This document shows positions 1 through 6,146 of a stretch of 22,436 nt of DNA, one piece after another; position 1 is the stretch's first letter, and every line of letters begins with the position of its first letter. Origin of the DNA: Thermoflexales bacterium. Lineage in GTDB: Bacteria; Chloroflexota; Anaerolineae; Fen-1058. The stretch covers positions 1 to 22,436 of the forward strand of contig JAFGFO010000237.1 in assembly GCA_016931085.1 (NCBI GenBank). The letters run 5' to 3'. The position numbers and the translations under genes are program-made. The notes beneath the pieces are model-generated. The model had not been told where the DNA came from. It ran no database searches and saw only the letters and a program-made list of their open reading frames with translations.

Positions 1-1
1 C

Positions 2-460
2 GCGGGGCAGCCTTACCCGCTTGGCGGAGGACTTGTATCTGGGCGCTTGTACTGGGACACCACCGGCGTTCCCGATGGGCAATACGAGCTGCGCGCCACG
101 TTCTACGACCTGGACGGGCATGTCATCGGCCAGGCGACGCGCAGCGTGCTGGTCAACAACTCGGTGATCTGGCACAGCGGCAGCGTCACGGCCGGTGAGA
201 CCTGGACGGCCGATCGGGTGCACGTGGTCGAGTCGCCCCTCAGCATCGCTGGGGGCGTCACGCTGACGATACAAGCCGGTGCGGTGGTCAAGTTCGCGCC
301 TGGGACGAGCATCGCTGTGGAGGACGGAGCCATCTTGCACATCCCGGCGACAGCAGACGCGCCCGTTATCCTCACCTCGCTGGCCGATGACACCGTCCCC
401 ACAGGGGATGGCGACACCAACCTGGACGGCGATCAAACGCTGCCCGTCCCCGGCGAATAG
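2..460 (+). CDS. Secreted beta-helix/Ig-like surface protein, C-terminal part (5' end outside window)
   Basis: The frame is open to the left edge, so this is the 3' part of a longer gene; a TTG at 47 is internal, not a start. The first ~50 residues look like an extracellular Ig/FlgD-type beta-sandwich (PDGQYELRATFYDLDG). The rest matches the start of a parallel beta-helix domain of large surface proteins: a V-TLTI-AGAVVKFAPGTSI strand pattern, a line about 'PVILTSLADD', and a Gly/Asp-rich DGDTNLDGD loop. Such proteins are exported and often involved in adhesion or polysaccharide binding. The reading ends at TAG (458-460), exactly where this domain type normally continues with a Trp (PGDW/PGEW), and the bases after the stop still encode NGLSLQG in the same frame. 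The gene is therefore probably truncated by a nonsense change (see next entry). I am confident it is coding, less so about its exact family. Confidence 0.75.
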   Translation, partial: AGQPYPLGGGLVSGRLYWDTTGVPDGQYELRATFYDLDGHVIGQATRSVLVNNSVIWHSGSVTAGETWTADRVHVVESPLSIAGGVTLTIQAGAVVKFAPGTSIAVEDGAILHIPATADAPVILTSLADDTVPTGDGDTNLDGDQTLPVPGE

Positions 461-531
461 AACGGCTTGAGCCTTCAAGGGGCGGGGTGCCAAACTGGGT
501 CTACTTGCCAATGGTCGTGCGTAACCAGTAG
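461..531 (+). pseudogene. Out-of-frame C-terminal remnant of the surface protein
   Basis: After the TAG at 458-460 the same frame reads NGLSLQGAG, as expected for a continuing beta-helix repeat. From about 487 onward the +1-shifted frame encodes PNWVYLPMVVRNQ followed by TAG (529-531). A C-terminal YLP-hydrophobic-RN tail is, in my experience, a recurring ending of secreted Chloroflexota proteins. A nonsense codon, then a frame change, then a recognisable C-terminal tail suggests decay, possibly with internal deletion of the beta-helix. A sequencing error could explain one lesion but hardly both. Confidence 0.55.
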
Positions 532-545
532 GTCGTTCGAATCAA

Positions 546-577
546 TCTCCCCCCCACCTGTACAGGTGGGGGGGAGA
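546..577. terminator. Perfect 32-bp palindrome, probable bidirectional terminator
   Basis: Sixteen-base arms pair perfectly around 561/562, with a run of seven C (549-555) against seven G (568-574) and a central CCTGTACAGG. It lies between the 3' ends of two convergent genes, nine bases from the minus-strand stop. No T-run follows on either strand, so it may act as an RNA-stabilising hairpin or be a repeated palindromic element rather than a classical intrinsic terminator. Confidence 0.45.
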
Positions 578-585
578 CACCCGCT

Positions 586-1059
586 CTACGACGCGATGGG
601 CAGGTAAAGGTCTAGCACCAGATCCTCGGGCTTGTCCGTCGCACTCAAGTTCTCCTCCAGGCATTGATGGCGCGCGAGCTTGTAGGGGCTGTCTTCACAC
701 CAGGCGAGCAAGCGCTTCCAGGCGGCGGGGATGCTCTCCCAGGGATTGCCTCCCGCCTCGCAGCGAGCGACCGCGTACAGCCCGCCCGGGAACTCTTTGA
801 CCTTCACCTCGCCGGCCGGCTCGGCGCCCGGCGCCAGCGTGATCCAGAACTCGTAGCCGTAATTCGGACTGGCGGGAGACGGATCGGGGTTGTTGAAGCC
901 AAAGATGCGATGCTTGCCAGGATCGTCCAACAGGCCTTGCGGTTTTGCCCATGCGGCCAGCTTTTCCCAGGCCACGCTTTCCGGGCCTTCGCCAAAGCCA
1001 TGAAAGCTGGCCACACGCACCGGCTCGAGCGTCACTATGCGCACCTCAAAGTTGTTCAT
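586..1059 (-). CDS. GyrI-like / AraC effector-binding-fold small-molecule-binding protein
   Basis: A 157-residue protein with the GyrI-like (AraC effector-binding, SOUL/BacR-type) fold: EVRIVTLEPVRVASFHGFGEGPE at the N-terminus, a YGYEFWITL strand, then KVKEFPGGLYAVARCEAGG and the late WKRLLAWCEDSPYKLA helix. It has no DNA-binding domain and no signal peptide, so it is a free-standing cytoplasmic ligand-binding domain. I chose the ATG at 1059 because AGGAG (1067-1071 on this strand) lies 7 bases upstream; an in-frame ATG pair eight codons earlier has no such site. It is divergent from a WYL/YafY regulator, an arrangement in which the regulator often controls this gene. The natural ligand is unknown; hydrophobic compounds or drugs are usual for the family. 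Confidence 0.85.
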   Translation of the reverse strand: MNNFEVRIVTLEPVRVASFHGFGEGPESVAWEKLAAWAKPQGLLDDPGKHRIFGFNNPDPSPASPNYGYEFWITLAPGAEPAGEVKVKEFPGGLYAVARCEAGGNPWESIPAAWKRLLAWCEDSPYKLARHQCLEENLSATDKPEDLVLDLYLPIAS

Positions 1060-1112
1060 CTTGTATCTCCTGTTTTTCATCAATATTTTTCACGATCACG
1101 TATGTCGCTGCT

Positions 1113-1124
1113 TGTTCCGGAACA
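1113..1124. promoter_or_regulatory. 12-bp perfect palindrome in divergent promoter region
   Basis: TGTTCCGGAACA is a perfect dyad 54 bases upstream of the GyrI-like start and within the only intergenic space shared by the two divergent genes. It could be a second operator. I see no independent support, so this is a weak call. Confidence 0.25.
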
Positions 1125-1154
1125 TCGAGTGTAGCCTCATATTAACACAACCTA

Positions 1155-1173
1155 CCTGACATCTACTGTCAGG
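1155..1173. promoter_or_regulatory. Inverted-repeat operator candidate between GyrI-like gene and WYL regulator
   Basis: CCTGACA-N5-TGTCAGG is a perfect inverted repeat with 7-bp arms, ending 30 bases before the regulator ATG and 96 bases from the GyrI-like start. WYL/YafY-type proteins bind DNA through an N-terminal winged helix and often autoregulate, so this is the best candidate binding site. A possible -10 (TAAAAT, 1193-1198) lies so close to the regulator ATG that its transcript would be nearly leaderless. Confidence 0.5.
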
Positions 1174-1203
1174 AATTTTGCGGGTTTCGTGGTAAAATAG
1201 GGT

Positions 1204-2187
1204 ATGCGTGCAGACCGCTTGTTATCGCTGCTGATGCTTTTGCAGGCTCGCGGGCAGATGACGGCCCAGGAGCTGGCCGGGCAGCTCGAAGTCTCGGTGC
1301 GGACGATCTACCGCGACATCGAGGCGCTTAGCACGGCCGGCGTGCCGGTCTATGCTGAGCGTGGGCCGGGCGGCGGCTGTTCCCTGATCGACGGCTACCG
1401 CACCAGCCTGACGGGCCTGGACGCCAGCGAAGTGCGCGCGCTGTTCATGCTCAGCATCCCGGCCTCCCTGGACGAGCTGGGCGCGGGCCGCGAGCTCAAG
1501 TCCGCCCTGCTCAAGCTCGCCGCAGCCCTGCCGGCTGCCCGCCACCAGGACGAGGAGCGGGTACGGCAGCGCATCTACCTGGATTGGAGTGTGGAGGGGC
1601 AGACCAAGGAGCCGGTGCCACACCTGCAGACGATGCAGCAAGCCGTGTGGGAGGATCGCGTGCTTCACCTGGCTTACCACCTGCAGATTGGCCCCCATGC
1701 CCTGTCGTTCAAGCGGCAGGTCGATCCCTACGGACTGGTAGCCAGGGCGGGTATCTGGCACCTGGTATGCGCCGGCGATGGCCGCATGCGTGTCTATCGC
1801 GTTTCTCGCGTGCTGGATGCACGCATCACGGACGAGCGCTTTGAGCGGCCGGCAGATTTTGACCTGGTGGCTTTCTGGAAAGCGTGGCGCGCGGGGCAAG
1901 CGGAAAATCGCCTCCCCTACCTCGTCGAGGCGCGTGTTTCACCTCAGCTCGTCCCTCTTCTGCCGCTATATTTGGGCGAAAGCATCCACAAGGTCATCGC
2001 ACAAGCCGGGTCACCCGATGCGGAGGGGTGGGTGACGCTGACACTCGCTTTCGATAGCCTGGAGCATGCACGCGAGCGCCTCCTGGAAATGGGGGGGGCC
2101 ATCCAGGTCATGGAGCCGGAAGCGCTGCGCAACAGCGTGATAGACTTCGCCGCCCAGATCACAGCTCTGTACAAAGACATGGAGTAA
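1204..2187 (+). CDS. WYL-domain transcriptional regulator (YafY/DeoR-type HTH)
   Basis: A 327-residue protein of the usual length for the YafY family. Residues 1-60 form an HTH_11-type winged helix (MRADRLLSLLMLLQ, TAQELAGQLEVSVRTIYRDIEAL), with the recognition helix at about 30-40 and a Gly-rich wing (RGPGGGC, 53-59). The middle contains the WYL domain, with KRQVDPYGLVARAGIWHLVC and the characteristic RVYRVSRVLDARI strand. A C-terminal WCX-like extension follows. WYL domains sense nucleic-acid or small-molecule ligands and control the attached HTH. It is transcribed divergently from the GyrI-like gene with an inverted repeat between them, which suggests autoregulation and control of that partner. 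There is no strong Shine-Dalgarno before the ATG, and a near-leaderless mRNA is possible. Confidence 0.9.
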   Translation: MRADRLLSLLMLLQARGQMTAQELAGQLEVSVRTIYRDIEALSTAGVPVYAERGPGGGCSLIDGYRTSLTGLDASEVRALFMLSIPASLDELGAGRELKSALLKLAAALPAARHQDEERVRQRIYLDWSVEGQTKEPVPHLQTMQQAVWEDRVLHLAYHLQIGPHALSFKRQVDPYGLVARAGIWHLVCAGDGRMRVYRVSRVLDARITDERFERPADFDLVAFWKAWRAGQAENRLPYLVEARVSPQLVPLLPLYLGESIHKVIAQAGSPDAEGWVTLTLAFDSLEHARERLLEMGGAIQVMEPEALRNSVIDFAAQITALYKDME

Positions 2188-2210
2188 CTGCCCAGCCTGA
2201 CGTATTTTTA

Positions 2211-2312
2211 GTTACACAGAGTTTCACAGAGGATACACAGAGACGCACAGAGAAGCTCTAAAAAGCTAAATCTTCTCTGTGAAACTCTTCTAACTCTGTG
2301 TATCTCTGTGAC
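2211..2312. repeat. Phased CACAGAG inverted-repeat element
   Basis: The intergenic space before glgA holds four CACAGAG copies on the plus strand (starting 2215, 2225, 2236, 2246) and, facing them, CTCTGTG copies at 2275, 2294 and 2304 plus a degenerate CTCTTCT at 2285. The copies recur every 9-11 bases, about one helical turn, and the two halves form a long imperfect hairpin around an AT-rich centre (about 2253-2274). It contains no gene. Similar CACAGAG stretches recur between genes in several environmental bacterial lineages; their function is unknown to me. Confidence 0.75.
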
Positions 2313-2327
2313 CTGAACAGTTACGGA

Positions 2328-2356
2328 TTGACATTCTTGCCACACGCGGGTAGAAT
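2328..2356 (+). promoter_or_regulatory. Sigma-70 type promoter of glgA
   Basis: TTGACA (2328-2333), a 17-base spacer, then TAGAAT (2351-2356): a consensus -35 and one mismatch in the -10. The expected transcription start is about 2363, giving a short leader of about 24 bases before the glgA ATG. Confidence 0.75.
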
Positions 2357-2386
2357 GGGCCACAATTTGCAAACTTGGGAGTTGCT

Positions 2387-3862
2387 ATGAAACCCTTGAA
2401 AATCGCCATGATCACCCCTGAGTGCGTCCCCTTCGCCAAGACGGGGGGGCTGGCCGACGTGGTCGGCGCCCTGCCCAAGGCGCTGCGCAGCCTGGGGCAC
2501 GAGCCGATCGTGATCTTGCCCAAGTATTCCAGCATCGACGCGCGCAAGCACAATCTCCAGTTCTTCCTCAGCCCTCTGGGCGTGTGGATGGGGAACACGG
2601 AAGAATGGTGCGCCACATTTACCACCAGCCTCGAGGGCGTGCCGGTCTATTTTATCGAGTCCAACCAATACTTTGATCGCTTTGGCTTTTATCACGACGC
2701 CGACTTTGAAGACTACCAGGACAACCCGCGCCGCTTTGGCTTTTTCAGCCGGGCCGCGCTTCAACTGTGCCGCGACATGGGCTTTGCCCCCGACATCGTC
2801 CACGTCCACGACTGGCAGGCGGCTCTCGCGCCGGCCTATCTCAAAATCTGGCACTGGAACGACCCTGTCCTGGGCGGGGCGGCCAGCGTCCTGACCATTC
2901 ACAACATCGGCTACCAGGGCGTTTACAACGCGGCGTACTACGATTATCTCGGTTTACAATGGGGCAACTTTACGCCTGACAAATTCGAGGATCACAAGCG
3001 CGTCAACTTCCTCAAGGGCGGGATCCAATATTCGGACGTGGTCAACACCGTCAGCCCGAGCTATGCCAACGAAACGCGCACGCCGGAAGGCGGGCACGGC
3101 CTGGCGCCGTATCTCAACGACAAGGGGAGCAACTATAGCGGCATCCTCAACGGCGTGGACTATAGCGAGTGGGACCCGGCCGTCGATCGCCTGCTGCCGG
3201 CGCGCTACTCAGCCCGCGATCTGGCGGGCAAGACTACTTGCAAGATCGAGCTTCAAAAGCGCTTCATGCTCGACGTCAATCCCGACGTGCCGCTCGTCGG
3301 CGTGATCAGCCGCCTGGTGCCTCAGAAAGGCCTGGACCTGCTGGCCCAGGTCATCGAGAGCGCCGTCGATACCATGTTGGTCCAATTCGTGATCCTTGGC
3401 TCTGGCGACAAGGGGCTGGAAGCGTACTTTGGGGCCCTACCCGGCCGCTACCCTGGCCGCATCGGCAGTTTCATCGGCTACAACAACGAATTGGCCCACT
3501 GGATCGAGGCCGGTTCTGATTTCTTCGTCATGCCCTCCCGCTACGAGCCGTGTGGCCTCAACCAGATTTACTCGCTCAAGTACGGCACGCTGCCCATCGT
3601 GCGCGCGACCGGCGGCCTGGACGACACGGTACAACAATACGGCGAGGGCACGGGGTTGGGCACCGGTTTCAAGTTCTGGGATGCCAGCGCCAGCGCGGTG
3701 TATTACACCATCGGGTGGGCCGTCAGCACCTACTACGACCGCAAGCATCACATACGGCAAATGATCCAGGCCGCAATGGCACAGGACTTTTCGTGGCACA
3801 AGAGCGCCGAGGCCTATCTTCAACTGTACGAGCAGGCCATCGCCAACAAGGCTGCCTTATAG
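2387..3862 (+). CDS. glgA: Glycogen (starch) synthase, GT5 family
   Basis: Transfers glucose from ADP-glucose (or UDP-glucose) to the non-reducing end of alpha-1,4-glucan in the cytoplasm, the chain-elongating step of glycogen synthesis. The 491 residues match the usual GlgA length. N-terminal GT5 domain: the ADP-glucose-binding KTGGLADV motif at 18-25, HVHDWQ at 139-144 and TIHNIGYQG at 170-178. C-terminal GT-B half: SRLVPQKGLD (R309, K314) and the RYEPCGLNQIYSLKYG catalytic loop with E387, then ATGGLDDTV. I start at ATG 2387, five bases after GGGAG; an in-frame TTG at 2375 is less likely. It has its own strong promoter and no other glg gene next to it. It converges on a carbohydrate operon that may supply glucose-1-phosphate. 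ADP versus UDP preference cannot be read from sequence alone. Confidence 0.96.
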   Translation: MKPLKIAMITPECVPFAKTGGLADVVGALPKALRSLGHEPIVILPKYSSIDARKHNLQFFLSPLGVWMGNTEEWCATFTTSLEGVPVYFIESNQYFDRFGFYHDADFEDYQDNPRRFGFFSRAALQLCRDMGFAPDIVHVHDWQAALAPAYLKIWHWNDPVLGGAASVLTIHNIGYQGVYNAAYYDYLGLQWGNFTPDKFEDHKRVNFLKGGIQYSDVVNTVSPSYANETRTPEGGHGLAPYLNDKGSNYSGILNGVDYSEWDPAVDRLLPARYSARDLAGKTTCKIELQKRFMLDVNPDVPLVGVISRLVPQKGLDLLAQVIESAVDTMLVQFVILGSGDKGLEAYFGALPGRYPGRIGSFIGYNNELAHWIEAGSDFFVMPSRYEPCGLNQIYSLKYGTLPIVRATGGLDDTVQQYGEGTGLGTGFKFWDASASAVYYTIGWAVSTYYDRKHHIRQMIQAAMAQDFSWHKSAEAYLQLYEQAIANKAAL

Positions 3863-3870
3863 GCTAAAGG

Positions 3871-3897
3871 CTTCCGAGGTTTTAGAAAGCTCAGAAG
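3871..3897. terminator. Weak hairpin between convergent glgA and solute-binding gene
   Basis: CTTCCGAG (3871-3878) can pair with CTCAGAAG (3890-3897) with one mismatch and an 11-base loop. It sits in the 48-base gap between two convergent stops. No clear T-run follows, so termination is only a guess. Confidence 0.25.
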
Positions 3898-3910
3898 TCT
3901 GATAGGCGTC

Positions 3911-5125
3911 CTACAACCTGTCTTGAGCCAGCACCATATTCAGGGTACGGGCCAGCGGCTCAACGCGGCGGGCGATGATCTCATCCAGATCAAGCTCGTC
4001 ACCGGCCAGCACATCTTGCCATATCTGGTTCAGCATGGCGACCAAGCCATCCTCGATCAAGCCCCACAAAGGAAAGTTGGGAAAAGTGCGACCTGCTTTC
4101 ACCCCCTCGACCAAGACCTTGAGCACAGGATGATCGGCATAAGGGGATTCGTGCAGCACATCCAATCGAACCGGGAGCAAGCTCCCCAGCGGACAATAAG
4201 CGGCCTGGGCTTGCCGGCTAGTCAGGAAACGCACCAACTCAACGGCCAATCTTTGGCGAGGGCTGTGCTCCCATACCACCAGGTGAGAGCCACCCACAAA
4301 TGGCATTCCCCCTGGTGGCAAGGCGGCACCTACCCTGGCCATCAAGTCTGGAAAGGGTGACGGCGCCATGTTCAACAGCATCAGCCATGGGCCGCTGATG
4401 GTCATGGCGGCCTTCTCCTGCAAAAAAAGCGCATCGGATGAGGGAACGCTGTTCAGGCTGCGGGCAGCGGGTAGCATATAACGATGCAAATCAAAGTAAG
4501 CCTTCAAGCCAGCGCGAGCTTCTGGCTGGTCGAACAAGATGCGCTTGCCGTCTGGGCTGATCCAGTCGCCCCCAGCCGCCCACACCCAACCGGATACGTT
4601 GTGCAGCGTGAGCGAGGTAGACTGAGTAACTACAATCCAGGGGGTAGCAGAAACTCCGCTGGCTCGCAGTTGTCCCAGGGTTTGCTTGAGCGCGGCGGGT
4701 GTGAGGAAAGCACTCGCTTCGTCTATGCCCGCCTGTTGGAGCCAATCGCGCCGGTAGTAGATGAGGCGCGTATCGGCCAGCCATGGCACCGCCCACACTT
4801 CTTTTTCTCCAAGCACGCTGCCACCTTGCCAGGCAGTCGGCAGAAAAGCCGAGGGCGCACCGAGAGCAGCCAACTCGGTCTTGTGGAAAGGATGCAGCGC
4901 CATCATGGTGACCAGGTTGCCGACCCAATTTGTGCCCACTTCCGAGACGTCGGCGCCGGTCTTGTACAAGGCAAGCTTGACCAGGCTGGCCCAACCAGTT
5001 GCCCAGCTAAATGCATCAACGTGAACGGGAACGTGGTACTCGGCCTCGAACTGGTCCAACAGCGGCCGCAAGTCACCGACGGGGTCGACACCCCGTGCCA
5101 TAATGGTGAGCGTGAGTGCGTCCAT
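3911..5125 (-). CDS. Family-1 extracellular solute-binding-like protein lacking a signal peptide
   Basis: A 404-residue protein with the fold pattern of sugar ABC-transporter binding proteins: LTIMARGVDPVGDLRPLLDQFEAEY, GADVSEVGTNWVGNLV, the domain-crossing WAVPWLADTRLIYYRRDWLQQAG, GWVWAAGGDWIS, and a late FLTSRQAQAAYCPLGSLLPVR. Normally these are exported or lipid-anchored. Here the N-terminus starts directly with the first beta strand, and TAG (5141-5143) lies in frame six codons before the ATG, so no signal peptide or lipobox can be encoded in this frame. No permease genes are adjacent. It is the last gene of the GH94 operon, 97 bases after the mutarotase-like gene, with a repeat element in that gap. 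It could be a cytoplasmic sugar sensor or a gene that lost its 5' end. GTG at 5128 is an alternative start. Confidence 0.8.
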   Translation of the reverse strand: MDALTLTIMARGVDPVGDLRPLLDQFEAEYHVPVHVDAFSWATGWASLVKLALYKTGADVSEVGTNWVGNLVTMMALHPFHKTELAALGAPSAFLPTAWQGGSVLGEKEVWAVPWLADTRLIYYRRDWLQQAGIDEASAFLTPAALKQTLGQLRASGVSATPWIVVTQSTSLTLHNVSGWVWAAGGDWISPDGKRILFDQPEARAGLKAYFDLHRYMLPAARSLNSVPSSDALFLQEKAAMTISGPWLMLLNMAPSPFPDLMARVGAALPPGGMPFVGGSHLVVWEHSPRQRLAVELVRFLTSRQAQAAYCPLGSLLPVRLDVLHESPYADHPVLKVLVEGVKAGRTFPNFPLWGLIEDGLVAMLNQIWQDVLAGDELDLDEIIARRVEPLARTLNMVLAQDRL

Positions 5126-5141
5126 CACATACCCCCAACAC

Positions 5142-5213
5142 TATCCACAAAGGACACTCAGGAACATGAAAACTGGCTCAAAACCTTAGTGGATCTTCGT
5201 GTCCTTCGTGGTA
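5142..5213. repeat. AAAGGACAC-type inverted repeat element
   Basis: CCACAAAGGACAC (5145-5157) faces a 12-of-13 inverted copy, GTGTCCTTCGTGG (5199-5211), with further partly matching blocks inside, so the RNA could fold into a long imperfect hairpin. It fills nearly the whole gap between the mutarotase-like and solute-binding genes, immediately upstream of the latter. The 10-base core CAAAGGACAC also occurs at 19810-19819, upstream of the GNAT stop. Confidence 0.65.
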
Positions 5214-5222
5214 AAGAAATTC

Positions 5223-6125
5223 TTAAGCCTCGGTTAATGCCAGCCCAAGCTGGTTCAGCACAGCGCGCACGCCATCCGGGGTGGGCGGCACGTCGGGGGC
5301 AGCGTGGACTTCCCACTGTTCGGTATGGCTGACAGACTGGCCCGGTTCCAGTTTACACACCGGCCCCAGCGTCTCCAGCTCGATAAACTGGTTACAGCAA
5401 TAGACCTCGCTGTTGCAGCCCGTATCGGGATGCACATGCTCCACTTGAGGCTGGAAGCGCTTGAGGAAGAAGACGTTCTGCACCAGGTAACCCAACCAGC
5501 CGTGGTGGCCTAGAAAACCAACTTTGCATGCCCCATCTTCTGGCTTGGCCGCAATGAACACATAAGGCCCCTGCAAGAGCAAGCGCGGGTCTTGCCATCT
5601 CGTATAGGGCCACAACACCAGGTGACGGTTGGACAAGAGCGGTTTCGGGCTGGGGGCCGCGTGCGGCAGCACGGCCAAGCCCCCCACCCGCAGTTGGGTG
5701 ATGGCCCACGGCGCCAGCTCGACCGGCCACAAGCCGTCGTTTTGCAGGCGATGACAGATGGTGAGGCTGGGGCGCTCCTCGTGCAGATGGATTTCCATGC
5801 TCTTGGTGATGCCGGCCGCGACCTCAGTCGGCTGGCGTAGAAGCACGCCATTCCCTTGCAATGACTCGACTTGGAGGCCCTCATTGTCAGGGATATAGGT
5901 GCGTACAGGGTCCTCTGGCGCGTGCCACAGGCGATGTCCGCCGCGTATACAATAGTCACCATAGGGTGTAGATGACACGGCGTCGGGTATTTCGGCCAAC
6001 AAGTTCTCGCGCGAACCGTTTAGCATCAGCCGCACCAGGCGCGGCCCGGCCTCGGCCAGGAACTCGAGCTGCAAGTGGCCATTGCTGATGATTTGAGTGA
6101 GTAAGCCATAGTAATCGCCTTTCAT
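5223..6125 (-). CDS. Galactose-mutarotase-fold protein (aldose-1-epimerase-like)
   Basis: A 300-residue cytoplasmic protein. The opening NGHLQLEFLAEAGPRLVRLMLNGSRENLLAE is the beta-sandwich start seen in aldose-1-epimerase and DUF4380-like proteins, where a sugar-facing sheet follows. GGHRLWHAPE (62-71) carries a His of the kind that lines the sugar site in this superfamily, and a late PDTGCNSEVYCCNQFIELETLGP strand resembles the closing part of the domain. It probably binds or epimerises a sugar or oligosaccharide; the exact reaction is unknown. The start ATG has AAAGGAG seven bases upstream. It follows the GH94 gene by 21 bases on the same strand, so the two are almost certainly co-transcribed, and it may supply the anomer that the phosphorylase uses. 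Confidence 0.75.
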   Translation of the reverse strand: MKGDYYGLLTQIISNGHLQLEFLAEAGPRLVRLMLNGSRENLLAEIPDAVSSTPYGDYCIRGGHRLWHAPEDPVRTYIPDNEGLQVESLQGNGVLLRQPTEVAAGITKSMEIHLHEERPSLTICHRLQNDGLWPVELAPWAITQLRVGGLAVLPHAAPSPKPLLSNRHLVLWPYTRWQDPRLLLQGPYVFIAAKPEDGACKVGFLGHHGWLGYLVQNVFFLKRFQPQVEHVHPDTGCNSEVYCCNQFIELETLGPVCKLEPGQSVSHTEQWEVHAAPDVPPTPDGVRAVLNQLGLALTEA

Positions 6126-6146
6126 ATATGTTCTCCTTTGAAATGA

